DNA of 19,367 bases from Deltaproteobacteria bacterium (lineage in GTDB: Bacteria; Desulfobacterota; Desulfobaccia; Desulfobaccales; 0-14-0-80-60-11), in assembly GCA_023381945.1 (NCBI GenBank), contig JAMCQY010000124.1:1-19367 (forward strand). Direction: 5' to 3'. Below the pieces are notes generated by a model. It was not told the DNA's origin and made no database searches. It saw nothing but the letters and a program-made list of their open reading frames with translations. Each line of letters opens with the position of its first letter. Within the stretch, counting starts at the first letter, position 1. This document shows, piece by piece, positions 1-7,531 of the stretch. Position numbers and translations under genes: made by a program.

Positions 1-115
1 TCTGACTAATCTCCTTATCGAGGTCCACTGCCTCAAGGACTACATCCAGCCTGTAACCCGTCTACCCCATCAGCTTTTGGCCGATAGGGTATCACCGCCG
101 AAGAAACTCATTCAT
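1..115 (-). pseudogene. possible broken small ORF at the left edge
   Basis: On the minus strand a good Shine-Dalgarno (AAGGAG, about 119-126) precedes an ATG at 113-115. The frame reads MNEFLRR, then stops (TGA, 92-94), stops again (TAG, 62-64), and is then open to the window edge. A strong ribosome site in front of a frame broken twice suggests a decayed gene whose remainder lies to the left. I do not recognise the family. It could also be only a chance initiation site. Confidence 0.15.
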
Positions 116-266
116 ACCATCTCCTTATTTCAATTTTAAGCTGTTTGATTCGAAATGCAACTGGAAGGTAGCTGACTGGCAGGGCAAGAGCCCCTAGGAA
201 TTTTGAAAACCGCCCTGCTTATCGAGAAGGATAACCTGGTGAATGGTGTGAATAAAACTCTGCGTC

Positions 267-312
267 CTTTGCGTCTTTGTGAGAAATTTTTTTGTCTCAC
301 AGAGGCGCAAAG
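267..312. repeat. 18-bp imperfect inverted repeat
   Basis: The arms at 267-284 and 295-312 match at 16 of 18 positions as reverse complements, and both mismatches can form G-T pairs. They enclose a T-rich 10-nt loop. This is likely an interspersed hairpin repeat rather than part of a gene. Confidence 0.5.
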
Positions 313-337
313 ATCGTCTAAGGAAAAGATAATCCTG

Positions 338-370
338 CCCGGCCTTGATTAACCCGGCCGGGACTTTTAT
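338..370 (+). terminator. terminator-like hairpin
   Basis: A 7-bp perfect stem (CCCGGCC at 338-344 with GGCCGGG at 356-362) is followed by ACTTTTATTTT. The T-rich tail is interrupted, so this is a moderate candidate. The gene it would serve lies left of the window. Confidence 0.4.
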
Positions 371-424
371 TTTATGAATACAGGTTGATGGCGAAAAAGC
401 ACTAAACGGCGCCATCTTTAAGCA

Positions 425-451
425 GGGCGGACACGCGGGTCCGCCCCTACA
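425..451. repeat. REP-like GC-rich palindrome, copy 1
   Basis: GGGCGGAC (425-432) pairs with a GTCCGCCC arm (439-446) and is followed by CCTACA. The 27-nt unit matches 15683-15709 at 25 of 27 positions, so it belongs to an interspersed family. It lies directly upstream of the zinc-knuckle gene's ribosome site. Confidence 0.6.
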
Positions 452-474
452 AAAGGTTGGCGATGGAGGTGATC

Positions 475-678
475 ATGGAGCCGAGAAAGACCATGGTTTG
501 CAAATGTGAGAACTGTGGCAACGAAGCCGAGATGACCGTGAAATGCGAGGAGGTGGTGGCGGGACCCCTCAAGCCCCCGGCCATCCCGCGGCAGGTGGAG
601 CAGGTCAAGCGCACCGTGGTCTGCAGCCGCTGCGGCAATGAGGCCGACATGATCGTGGATTATGCGGCGTTGACCTAA
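475..678 (+). CDS. small protein with two CxxC zinc knuckles
   Basis: A 67-residue protein of unknown role. Two similar halves are visible: residues 8-22 (C9, C11, C14, then GNEAEM) and 49-61 (C50, C53, then GNEADM), each with a C-x2-C knuckle, plus C24. The four knuckle cysteines could form one zinc ribbon; this is inferred. The start at 475 is chosen because GGAGGTGATC (465-474) directly precedes this ATG and is a near-perfect anti-16S match. In-frame starts at 457 (TTG) and 463 (ATG) would lie before or inside that site. The gene is 36 bp upstream of a DUF3096 membrane peptide and the two are probably co-transcribed. A nucleic-acid or metal-binding role is possible but not shown. Confidence 0.7.
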   Translation: MEPRKTMVCKCENCGNEAEMTVKCEEVVAGPLKPPAIPRQVEQVKRTVVCSRCGNEADMIVDYAALT

Positions 679-714
679 ATCCGAATTTAGGCGCACGACT
701 ATGAGGAGAATGAG

Positions 715-849
715 ATGGCACTGATCTACGTCCAGCCCATTGTGGCTCTGATTGCGGGCATCCTGATTCTGCTCATCCCGCGGCTGCTCAATTACATCGT
801 GGCGATTTATCTCATCATTGCCGGCATTGTGGGCCTGATGCACCAATAG
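715..849 (+). CDS. DUF3096-family membrane peptide
   Basis: A 44-residue, almost wholly hydrophobic protein. It begins MALIYVQPIVALIAGILILL, then continues through an IPRLLNYIVAIYLIIAGIVG stretch. The pattern QPIVALIAGILILLxPRLLNYIVAIYLIIxG is typical of the DUF3096 family as I know it. Two membrane-spanning segments are separated by the PRLLN turn. GAGGAGA (702-708) is a good Shine-Dalgarno for the ATG at 715. The family has no established function. It sits 36 bp after the zinc-knuckle gene, in the same direction. Confidence 0.8.
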   Translation: MALIYVQPIVALIAGILILLIPRLLNYIVAIYLIIAGIVGLMHQ

Positions 850-948
850 CCGGGGAAGCCTGGCTCAAGGTCCGGCAACCAGCTCCCGGGCCAGGGCGGC
901 AGCCTGGTCCAATAGATGGATAATGGATAGTGAAAAGCTTATCCTAAT

Positions 949-1077
949 GAGCCTCTTGCAAAATCTAGCCGCAGGCTTCAGCCTGCGCTTGCACAGGCTA
1001 GAAAGCCTGTGCCACCAGTGAATTATCCGGCAATTAAGAAGATTCTTCGTTCTCTAAATGAATTTTGCAAGAGGCTC
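949..1077. mobile_element. MITE-like inverted-repeat element, copy 1
   Basis: A 129-bp unit bounded by GAGCCTCTTGCAAAAT (949-964) and its near-perfect reverse complement ending at 1077. The core carries two smaller hairpins, GCAGGCTTCAGCCTGC and CACAGGCTAGAAAGCCTGTG. Almost the same sequence occurs in reverse orientation at 3770-3905. It encodes nothing. It fills most of the 336-bp gap between the DUF3096 and DUF192 genes. At its own flanks only TAAT is shared, so its target duplication is unclear. Confidence 0.7.
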
Positions 1078-1185
1078 TAATTTAACTTATCAAAGACTTT
1101 GGACAAGTGCTCCTCCGCAGTTCTCTTGACCTTGTAACCTAATCAAACCTTTTGGCAAAATCAAAGACTGTGATAATTTATCAGC

Positions 1186-1659
1186 ATGAAAAATAAAAAG
1201 GCCCTAATCTGCATGGGCATCCTGGCATTATGGCTAGTGGGCCTGGTCTTTCCGACTGCCTTGCCCGCCAATGAAAAGCTCGGGGAAATGTCGGAATACG
1301 GCAACCCTTTCACCTGGGTGACCGTGGGGAAGGTCAAGGTGAAGGCGGAGGTGGTTGGCACGCCGGAGAAATTGTACCTGGGACTGGGTAAGCGGCCGTC
1401 CTTGCCCGAAGGGCAAGGCATGCTGTTTGTCATGCCGCAGCGCCAGATTCAGGTTTTTTGCATGCGGGACATGCGCTTTGCCCTGGACTTCATCTGGCTG
1501 GCGCCCGGGCGGGTGGCGGGCCTGACCAGGAATGTCTCCCCCCGGGACCAGGAAGCTTGTTACCGGTCACCGGAGCCGGTGAACTACGTCCTGGAGGTGC
1601 CGGCCGGTTTCTGTGACCGCCACGGCATCAAAGTGGGCGATAAGGCTGCCTGGAAATAA
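1186..1659 (+). CDS. exported DUF192-domain protein
   Basis: 157 residues. An N-terminal signal peptide is visible: KNKK, a hydrophobic core at residues 7-24, and a likely cleavage after ALPA near 28. The DUF192 fold follows, with V.V..TPEKLYLGLGKRPSLPEGQGMLFVMP (about 54-85), a CMRDMRFALDFIWL segment where most members have WMKNT, and a C-terminal YVLEVPAGFCDRHGIKVGDKA (about 134-154). Members are small, usually exported proteins of unproven function. No clear Shine-Dalgarno precedes the ATG. Family identification is firm; the biochemical role is unknown. Confidence 0.85.
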   Translation: MKNKKALICMGILALWLVGLVFPTALPANEKLGEMSEYGNPFTWVTVGKVKVKAEVVGTPEKLYLGLGKRPSLPEGQGMLFVMPQRQIQVFCMRDMRFALDFIWLAPGRVAGLTRNVSPRDQEACYRSPEPVNYVLEVPAGFCDRHGIKVGDKAAWK

Positions 1660-1693
1660 GAGGGCGGGCGGCCCAGCCTGTGTCCATACGAGC

Positions 1694-1722
1694 TTGCCAA
1701 GTACAAGGAATCCCTATATATA
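1694..1722 (+). promoter_or_regulatory. candidate sigma-70 promoter for ahbB
   Basis: TTGCCA (1694-1699) and TATATA (1717-1722) are separated by 17 bp. Transcription would start around 1729, only a few bases before the ahbB ATG at 1733. That fits the lack of a Shine-Dalgarno there and suggests a nearly leaderless message. Based on consensus matching only. Confidence 0.3.
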
Positions 1723-1732
1723 AACTAAGATT

Positions 1733-2218
1733 ATGTTAAGCGATTTGGAAAAACGGGTGATTCTTTCCCTGCAACGGGACCTGGAGGTGGAACCGCAGCC
1801 CTTCAAGGAACTGGCGGACCTGCTGGGGCTGGAGGAAGAGGTGGTGCTGGCGGCTATCCGGAGCCTGATGGAGAAAGGTTATATCCGGCGCTTCGGCGCA
1901 ACCCTGCGGCACCAGAAGTCGGGTTTCGAGGCCAACGCCCTGGTGGCCTGGAAGGTGCCGGAGACGGACCTGAAACGGGCCGGTCAGGAATTGGCGGCGC
2001 AGCGGGTGGTTAGCCACTGCTACTCCCGGCGGCCGGCGCCGGCCTGGCCCTATAACCTCTATACCATGATCCATGGCCGCACCAAAGACGAGTGTCTCAA
2101 GACCGCGGCGCGCATGGCCAGGGAGACCGGCCTCAGCGATTATCAGGTGCTCTTCAGCGAAAGCGAATTGAAAAAAACCACCATGCGCTACTTCCGAGAA
2201 GAAGCAACAAGCAGATAA
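1733..2218 (+). CDS. ahbB: siroheme decarboxylase subunit AhbB
   Basis: 161 residues of the AsnC/Lrp-like siroheme decarboxylase family. AhbA and AhbB together convert siroheme to 12,18-didecarboxysiroheme in the alternative heme pathway of sulfate reducers and archaea. An N-terminal winged helix (about 1-55) ends in YIRRFGATLRH. The effector-type domain has VVSHCYSRR and WPYNLYTMIHG. The HCY..R...WPYN pattern is what I associate with AhbB; AhbA usually has THNY..H.YN.W. The partner ahbA is not in the window. hemL follows 71 bp downstream, which supports a tetrapyrrole role. A transcriptional regulator of the same fold is a less likely alternative. Confidence 0.78.
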   Translation: MLSDLEKRVILSLQRDLEVEPQPFKELADLLGLEEEVVLAAIRSLMEKGYIRRFGATLRHQKSGFEANALVAWKVPETDLKRAGQELAAQRVVSHCYSRRPAPAWPYNLYTMIHGRTKDECLKTAARMARETGLSDYQVLFSESELKKTTMRYFREEATSR

Positions 2219-2289
2219 CAATTGGCAAAACTTCTTAGTGGCCGCTGGCTTCCGGCCAATGGCCGTCCTTCATCTGGGAGTTCAGGATA

Positions 2290-3579
<1,290 letters not shown>

Positions 3580-3624
3580 ATTTTTATCGGGTATTAGAGG
3601 TCTTCGGGTTCTACCAAGACATTT

Positions 3625-3726
3625 TTATTCCCGGGTGACGCCATAGACCAGGACCCCAGGAAGCTCTAAAACCTCGGCAATCCAGCGGCCATCCTCTTCT
3701 TGCTCATATTCGACGGTGAACGTCAT
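3625..3726 (-). pseudogene. truncated HicB-like antitoxin remnant
   Basis: The minus strand encodes 33 residues starting MTFTVEYEQEEDGRWIAEV and continuing LELPGVLVYGVTRE, then TAA. This is the N-terminal strand-strand-helix of the HicB/UPF0150 fold, where full members continue 'REEAI..V.ALALR' for about 35-60 more residues. Those are missing: the frame stops and hemL's end follows. No HicA toxin gene lies upstream. A good Shine-Dalgarno (GGAGGAG, 8 nt before the ATG) remains, so a peptide could still be made. Best read as the surviving 5' end of a decayed gene. Confidence 0.6.
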
Positions 3727-3758
3727 AGCAACCACTCCTCCTGCCAATATACCAAATC

Positions 3759-3916
3759 TATAATCACTAGACCCTCTTGCAAAATTCATTTAGAGAAGGA
3801 AGAAGGAAGAATCTTCTTAATTGCCGGATAATTCCCTGGTGGCACAGGCTTTCTAGCCTGTGCAAGCGCAGGCTGAAGCCTGCGGCTACATTTTGCAAGA
3901 GGCTCTATAATCACTA
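3759..3916. mobile_element. MITE-like inverted-repeat element, copy 2, with target duplication
   Basis: The element proper is 3770-3905 (136 bp). It is the reverse complement of 949-1077 with a few substitutions and about 7 extra bases (AAGGAAG-type tract). The ends are GACCCTCTTGCAAAAT and ATTTTGCAAGAGGCTC. The 11-bp sequence TATAATCACTA directly flanks it on both sides (3759-3769 and 3906-3916), as expected of a target-site duplication from transposition. It encodes no protein and would need a transposase supplied in trans. Confidence 0.72.
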
Positions 3917-3920
3917 CAAA

Positions 3921-3958
3921 AAATAAAAAAACCCGCCTCTTTCCAGGAGGCGGATTTT
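3921..3958. terminator. bidirectional rho-independent terminator
   Basis: A 7-bp stem, CCGCCTC (3933-3939) with GAGGCGG (3947-3953), is flanked by an A-rich tract on the left (a T run on the minus strand) and ATTTTT on the right. The longer T tract is on the minus strand, directly downstream of a 5S rRNA-like 3' end. This is the arrangement of an rrn operon terminator. Confidence 0.7.
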
Positions 3959-3974
3959 TGCCATTGAAACCAAA

Positions 3975-4000
3975 TCCGGCGGTGTCCTACTCTGCCATGC
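3975..4000 (-). pseudogene. 3'-end fragment of a 5S rRNA gene
   Basis: Read on the minus strand, the sequence GCATGGCAGAGTAGGACACC followed by GCCGGA closely matches the terminal stem and loop region of bacterial 5S rRNA (GGGAGAGTAGG.C.CCGCCGGA). It lies 22 bp upstream of a minus-strand terminator. The remaining ~90 nt of 5S, including the CCGAAC and TTAAG core, are absent from the bases further upstream, and no 16S, 23S or tRNA sequence is nearby. It is therefore a scrap, not a functional gene. The match is short, so chance or a borrowed terminator module cannot be excluded. Confidence 0.5.
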
Positions 4001-4352
4001 ATTTAAACATAATACAATAGGCCACAAATGAGAGGTCTGGGCTTCAAAAATGGGGTGAAGCACCCCCTGGGTTGGGGAGAAAATCCCGAAACCGGCGCAA
4101 GGCCGGGGTGAAAGCATTAGAATAGCGGCTTTGAGAAAATTTTCATTAAGTCAATGATTTAAGGTATTTTCGTTGACGGGGGAAATATTTCATGGCATTT
4201 ATATGTTTGGCAAGACCCTTGCACTTATAGCTTCGATCAATATTTTCACGAAAAAGGAGGTGGTGCGTCCAAATCGCTGTAATAAGAAGGGCCATTCATT
4301 TTACTGTTAGGAAGCAGGCTTTTTTCTAAGTCATTATTTCAGGAGGGAGCAG
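4001..4352. other. upstream region of the MFS gene
   Basis: About 350 bp without a gene. It contains two small stem-loops (GGGGTG at 4052-4057 with CACCCC at 4061-4066; CCGGC with GCCGG around 4092-4104). Further on it is AT-rich with short palindromes (TCATT/AATGA around 4143-4157; GAAATATTTC at 4182-4191) that could be activator sites for the sigma-54 promoter downstream. A strong GGAGG at 4256-4260 is not followed by a usable start codon. Confidence 0.45.
4208..4223 (+). promoter_or_regulatory. sigma-54 (RpoN) promoter
   Basis: TGGCAAGACCCTTGCA matches the -24/-12 consensus TGGCACG-N4-TTGCA at nearly every conserved base, with exactly 10 bp between the GG and GC dinucleotides. Transcription would start near 4234, giving a leader of about 120 nt before the MFS transporter start at 4353. 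Promoters of this class need an AAA+ enhancer-binding protein; no such gene is in the window. Confidence 0.65.
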
Positions 4353-5648
4353 ATGGCGGACAAAGTTCCAGGAAAGGCGTGGGTCGTAGTATTCTGCGGC
4401 ACCGCAGTAAACCTCTGTTTGGGCATTTTGTATGCATGGAGCGTTTGGGCCGGAGCCTTGGTTCCCAAAGATTTAAAGATGGCCGGCACAGTGATGACCG
4501 GACTGAACGAAGGCTGGGTCTATTTAACCAACGCCGAAGCGGCTACCCCGTTTTCCCTATGCGTCATCATCTTTGCTTTATTGATGATTCCCGGCGGCCG
4601 CATTCAGGATAAAATCAGCCCCAGGTTCGGCGCCATCGTCGGCGGCTTGTTCCTGGCGGTGGGCTGCATCATCGCCGGCGTAGCCAAAAGCTATGCAGGC
4701 CTGATCATCGGTTTCGGCATCTTCGGCGGCATCGGCATGGGCATCGGTTATGCGGCGCCCACTCCGGCTGCTCTTACTTGGTTCGGCCCCCACAAACGCG
4801 GCTTGATCGCCGGTCTGGTGGTAGGTGGTTATGGCGGCGCCGCTCTGTACGTGTCTCCGCTGGGAGCCTGGCTGCTGGCCAACGGTGGCATCACTTACAG
4901 CTTTGTCGTGCTGGGCATCCTGTTCGGCATAGTCACCGTTATTGCCGGTTCTCAGCTGGCCAAGGCGCCTCCGGGCTATGTCCCCCCGGCGGCCCCGGTA
5001 AAAGCCGGCGCCGCGCCGGCCAAGGCCGCTGGAACCCTGGTGGACTGGGCCCCGACGGATATGATGAAGACCTGGCAGTTCTTTGCTTTGGTTTTTATGT
5101 TCATCGGCACCACTCAATCGGGTCTGCTGGTCATTGCCAACGCCGCCGGTCTGCTGGCCACCACGGCCAAGGCCATTCCCTTCTTTGCGGCTAATGCCTG
5201 GATCCTGGCCTCTTACGGCGGACTGGTGAACGCGGCCGGCCGGGTGGGCACGGGCATGTACTCCGACAAGATCGGCCGGGGCAACGCTTATGCCCTGAAC
5301 TGCATCATTTCGGCCATTTGCCTGTTCCTGATGCCCTCCATCATCGGGGCCAAGAGCGTCTTTTTCTTGTTCATCGCCGTAGGTATCGCCTTCTGGCAGT
5401 ACGGCGGCGGGCTGGCGCTGATGCCCTCTTTCACCGCCGACTTCTTTGGCCCCAAAAACCTGGGCATGAACTATGGCTTGGTGTTCATCGGTTGGGGTTT
5501 GGGCTTCTTCATGGCTCGGCTGGGCGGCAGCATCAAAGACTGGACCGGCAAGCTGGACTACGCCTTCTATCTGTCGGCCATGGTGCTGATCATCGCGGTC
5601 ATCCTCTCCTGGGTGACAAAGCGGCCCTTGTTGGAACACGAGAAATAA
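4353..5648 (+). CDS. MFS transporter, oxalate/formate antiporter (OFA) family
   Basis: 431 residues with about 12 hydrophobic segments split into two halves by a polar Ala/Pro/Lys-rich linker (residues about 207-230). The start GKAWVVVFCGTAVNLCLGILYAWSVW is characteristic of OFA-type carriers. Other landmarks are GGRIQDKISPRFGAIVGG (loop 2-3 signature), GFGIFGGIGMGIGYAAPTPAALTWF, and in the second half GRVGTGMYSDKIGRGNAY and PSFTADFFGPKNLGMNYGLVF. Family members exchange or import small carboxylates such as oxalate, formate or lactate; the substrate here cannot be read from sequence. AGGAGGGAG lies 4 nt before the ATG. A sigma-54 promoter lies upstream and a strong terminator downstream, so it is probably a single-gene, tightly regulated unit. 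Confidence 0.88.
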   Translation: MADKVPGKAWVVVFCGTAVNLCLGILYAWSVWAGALVPKDLKMAGTVMTGLNEGWVYLTNAEAATPFSLCVIIFALLMIPGGRIQDKISPRFGAIVGGLFLAVGCIIAGVAKSYAGLIIGFGIFGGIGMGIGYAAPTPAALTWFGPHKRGLIAGLVVGGYGGAALYVSPLGAWLLANGGITYSFVVLGILFGIVTVIAGSQLAKAPPGYVPPAAPVKAGAAPAKAAGTLVDWAPTDMMKTWQFFALVFMFIGTTQSGLLVIANAAGLLATTAKAIPFFAANAWILASYGGLVNAAGRVGTGMYSDKIGRGNAYALNCIISAICLFLMPSIIGAKSVFFLFIAVGIAFWQYGGGLALMPSFTADFFGPKNLGMNYGLVFIGWGLGFFMARLGGSIKDWTGKLDYAFYLSAMVLIIAVILSWVTKRPLLEHEK

Positions 5649-5711
5649 TCATTGGCTGACAGCTACCCTAAGGTTGGGGTTAGCTTTCGGCCACCAATTA
5701 CGCTAAACTGG

Positions 5712-5740
5712 GAAGGCAGGGATTCGTCCCTGCCTTCTTT
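5712..5740 (+). terminator. rho-independent terminator after the MFS gene
   Basis: A perfect 11-bp stem (GAAGGCAGGGA at 5712-5722, TCCCTGCCTTC at 5727-5737) is capped by a TTCG tetraloop and followed by TTT. It sits 63 bp after the transporter stop codon. Confidence 0.8.
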
Positions 5741-5770
5741 ATGTTGTGCCGGTATAGTCAAAACCGCAGG

Positions 5771-5789
5771 CGCAGGCGTCTTGCCTGTG
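5771..5789. repeat. short hairpin repeat (CAGGC type)
   Basis: CGCAGGC (5771-5777) pairs with GCCTGTG (5783-5789) across a 5-nt loop. The same CAGGC/GCCTG stem type recurs inside the MITE-like elements and at 13072-13093. Confidence 0.4.
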
Positions 5790-5845
5790 TGGACCCAGGA
5801 TAAATTTAAAGGCTGCCAATAGAAGCAATGGTTAAAAGCCATCTT

Positions 5846-5927
5846 GTCATCCTGAGCCCACGAAGGATCTCGCACTTTCCGTTTAGCATTACGAGATTCT
5901 TCGGTCGCTTCGCTCCCTCAGAATGAC
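5846..5927. repeat. imperfect inverted repeat, GTCAT(C/T)CTGAG family
   Basis: The arm beginning GTCATCCTGAG (5846) is mirrored by CTCAGAATGAC (5917-5927); inner parts CGAAGGATCTCG and CGAGATTCTTCG also match with changes. The right arm reappears inside the element at 6723-6855. Just beyond, TTTTGCAAGTGGCT (about 5940-5953) resembles the end of the MITE-like element, so this may be a decayed copy. Together with the terminator and the hairpin at 5771 this fills the 374-bp gap after the transporter. Confidence 0.5.
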
Positions 5928-6022
5928 AGTCGGAGAGAGTTTTGCAAGTGGCTAGAGATCCTTTTCTGCCATTCGCGGCTAACTACTAACTGCTAACTGC
6001 TCGCTCCATCAGGTAGACGCTC

Positions 6023-6667
6023 ATGAACTCGACTTTTTGGCCTGTCCCTTTTTTTATCGATCCCCAGCATCTGGCCGTGGATGCCGTGACCTCCTTTATC
6101 GCGTCGATATTGGTGGCCATCACCATCAATGCCGAGGCCCAGGCCTTCGCGGCCACCTTTCTGGGAGACGCCCGGTCCGGAGATGAAAGGCGATTCAATT
6201 TTAATTTCATGTTGCATCTCAGCATCCTTGGGACGATTTGCTATTTGGTGGCCGGCTTCGGCTGGCCCCGCCGGGTGGATATCGACCCAGCCAAATTCAA
6301 ATACCCCCGGGCTTATACCGTGATCACCCGTCTGACCGGACCCGCCGCCAACCTGCTTTTGGCCGGCATTGTGGGCAGTATTGTGATGATCATGAAGGCA
6401 GTGAATGCCAATCCGATAGTTTTCCTGATGCTGATCGGGGTGAACGTCACTACGGCCATTTACAACCTGATCCCCCTGCCGCCCTTGGCCGCCGGCGTCC
6501 TGTTGCAGGAAATCCTGCCGGCCGCCACTCTCAGACAATTATTCCGGCAGGCCGGTCCTTTTCTCATCCTGGCTTTGGCCCTGCTGGAACGTCTGACTCC
6601 CGGCGGGATCATTGGCCCTTATCTGAATCCTCTGGTTCGGCAGGTCTTTGACTATATCCGGGGTTAG
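6023..6667 (+). CDS. M50 (site-2 protease)-like membrane protein, catalytic residues lost
   Basis: 214 residues with about five hydrophobic segments. It aligns by eye to the short site-2 protease family, whose members cut substrates within the membrane with a zinc held by HExxH and a distal Asp. Here the HExxHAxxAxxxGD block reads N36-A-E-A-Q40-A-F-A-A-T-F-L-G48-D49: both zinc histidines and the glutamate are replaced while the spacing and GD are kept. The LNPxxHIDPxGT block is FNFMLHLSILGT (60-71), keeping H65. GPAAN (106-110) is intact. NLIPLPPLDGG is NLIPLPPLAAG (148-158), so the metal aspartate is Ala156. It should be proteolytically inactive. The frame is intact, which argues for a kept non-catalytic role. 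The ribosome site is weak and the flanks are repeats. Confidence 0.75.
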   Translation: MNSTFWPVPFFIDPQHLAVDAVTSFIASILVAITINAEAQAFAATFLGDARSGDERRFNFNFMLHLSILGTICYLVAGFGWPRRVDIDPAKFKYPRAYTVITRLTGPAANLLLAGIVGSIVMIMKAVNANPIVFLMLIGVNVTTAIYNLIPLPPLAAGVLLQEILPAATLRQLFRQAGPFLILALALLERLTPGGIIGPYLNPLVRQVFDYIRG

Positions 6668-6722
6668 CGGCGGCAGCAAACGGGAGATTGCGGAATTGAG
6701 CCTGAAGAAATTCTTTTCATGG

Positions 6723-6855
6723 GAGCCTCTTACAAAGTCTCCGTTCTTGTCTTTCTGAGGGAGCCGGTAGGCGACCGAAGAATCTAGTCTTTTCAAATTC
6801 ATAGACCCTTCGCTTCGCTCAGGGTGACAGAAAAACGCAATTTTGCAAGAGCCTC
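6723..6855. mobile_element. MITE-like inverted-repeat element, divergent copy 3
   Basis: The left end GAGCCTCTTACAAAG (6723-6737) and right end TTTTGCAAGAGCCTC (6841-6855) are the same terminal repeats as copies 1 and 2 with one or two changes each. The 133-bp size is also the same. The core is different: it holds the GTC-TTCTGAGGGAG / GCTTCGCTCAGGGTGAC repeat also seen at 5846-5927. It lies between the M50-like gene and the convergent thioredoxin-fold gene. Confidence 0.55.
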
Positions 6856-6913
6856 TTATGATCGGATTTAAAGCCCTGCGCCCGGTAGAGTAATCTCCTT
6901 CCTCAGGAGCGAT

Positions 6914-7258
6914 TCAGCCGTATTCTTCTATCTCTTTGAGATATTCCGCCGGGGGATAGAATCCTGAAAAGCGGTGCAGTTCCTTGCCGTCAGGCGATAA
7001 AATGAGGGTGGTGGGCGCCCCGGTTACATTAAATTCTTTCACTAAATCCATGTGGGCGCGCCCTTCCAGGCGCACTGGAATAAATCGGGTATTTAGGGTT
7101 TTGGCAACCTCCTGATCGGCGTGGGTCTGCTGATGCAATTTTAAACAATGGGGGCAGCTTTCCATATAGAACTCCAATACGAGGGGGCGGTTGGCCTTTT
7201 TCGCCTCATCCTTGGCTCCATTCCAGCTATCGCGCCAATAGACCGTTGCTTCTGCCAT
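6914..7258 (-). CDS. thioredoxin-fold protein with CPHC motif
   Basis: 114 residues, the size of a single thioredoxin domain with no signal peptide, so probably cytoplasmic. YWRDSWNGAKDEAKKANRPLVLEFYMESCPHC resembles the thioredoxin_7/DUF255-like start, where 'W...f..A...AK...KP..l.F....C..C' is typical. The redox pair is C35-P-H-C38, the cis-proline is P82 in TGAPTT, and SPDGKELHRFSGFYPPAEYL is the usual C-terminal strand and helix. It probably reduces or isomerises a protein disulfide or serves as an electron donor; the partner is unknown. CAGGAGAG lies 4 nt before the ATG. It is transcribed alone on the minus strand, convergent with the M50-like gene and divergent from hpnI. Confidence 0.85.
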   Translation of the reverse strand: MAEATVYWRDSWNGAKDEAKKANRPLVLEFYMESCPHCLKLHQQTHADQEVAKTLNTRFIPVRLEGRAHMDLVKEFNVTGAPTTLILSPDGKELHRFSGFYPPAEYLKEIEEYG

Positions 7259-7440
7259 AATTCTCTCCTGTAAATTTATGATGACCTTAAAGATAAGATG
7301 CTCGTTGTCTGAGGCAAGTCAGGCAGCCTCTGAACCGCTGTTTTTCCCGGCATCATCTGTTCTTTTTGTAGCATCGTGATATTATTACTATATTAAGGTC
7401 TCTGCGAAAATCATGAAGAACCAGCCGGTCCCGGTATATT

Positions 7441-7458
7441 GCAGGCGAGGGCGCCTGC
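7441..7458. repeat. short hairpin repeat between divergent genes
   Basis: GCAGGCG (7441-7447) pairs perfectly with CGCCTGC (7452-7458) across four bases. It lies in the 273-bp divergent interval before hpnI, which otherwise shows only a small stem-loop (TCTCGGC/GCCGAGA near 7509-7525) and no clear promoter. Confidence 0.4.
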
Positions 7459-7531
7459 TCTCATCATGTTGTATTTAATGAGACCCTCTGGCTTGTTGGG
7501 GGGGCAAGTCTCGGCTTTGCCGAGATAAAGA

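Larger units (their letters stand above)
116..474. other. non-coding stretch with repeats and a terminator
   Basis: About 360 bp with no convincing gene. It holds an imperfect inverted repeat (267-312), a terminator-like hairpin (338-362) and a GC-rich palindromic repeat (425-451). A 73-codon minus-strand frame (194-415) runs through the inverted repeat, has no family resemblance and is probably not coding. Confidence 0.5.

Noticed and set aside
194..415. 73-codon minus-strand frame near the left edge
   Set aside because: It crosses an inverted repeat and a terminator-like hairpin, has no convincing ribosome site and resembles no family.
3914..4117. 67-codon minus-strand frame
   Set aside because: It runs through the 5S-like fragment and the terminator hairpin, so it is a by-product of non-coding sequence.
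4256..4310. Possible 15-residue leader peptide starting at GTG 4263 after a strong GGAGG
   Set aside because: Only two bases separate GGAGG from the GTG, too few for initiation, and no other start codon is at a suitable distance.
4578..5639. 353-codon open frame on the minus strand
   Set aside because: Antisense shadow of the MFS gene; low-complexity composition (Gly, Gln, His, Asp) and no membrane or enzyme motif.
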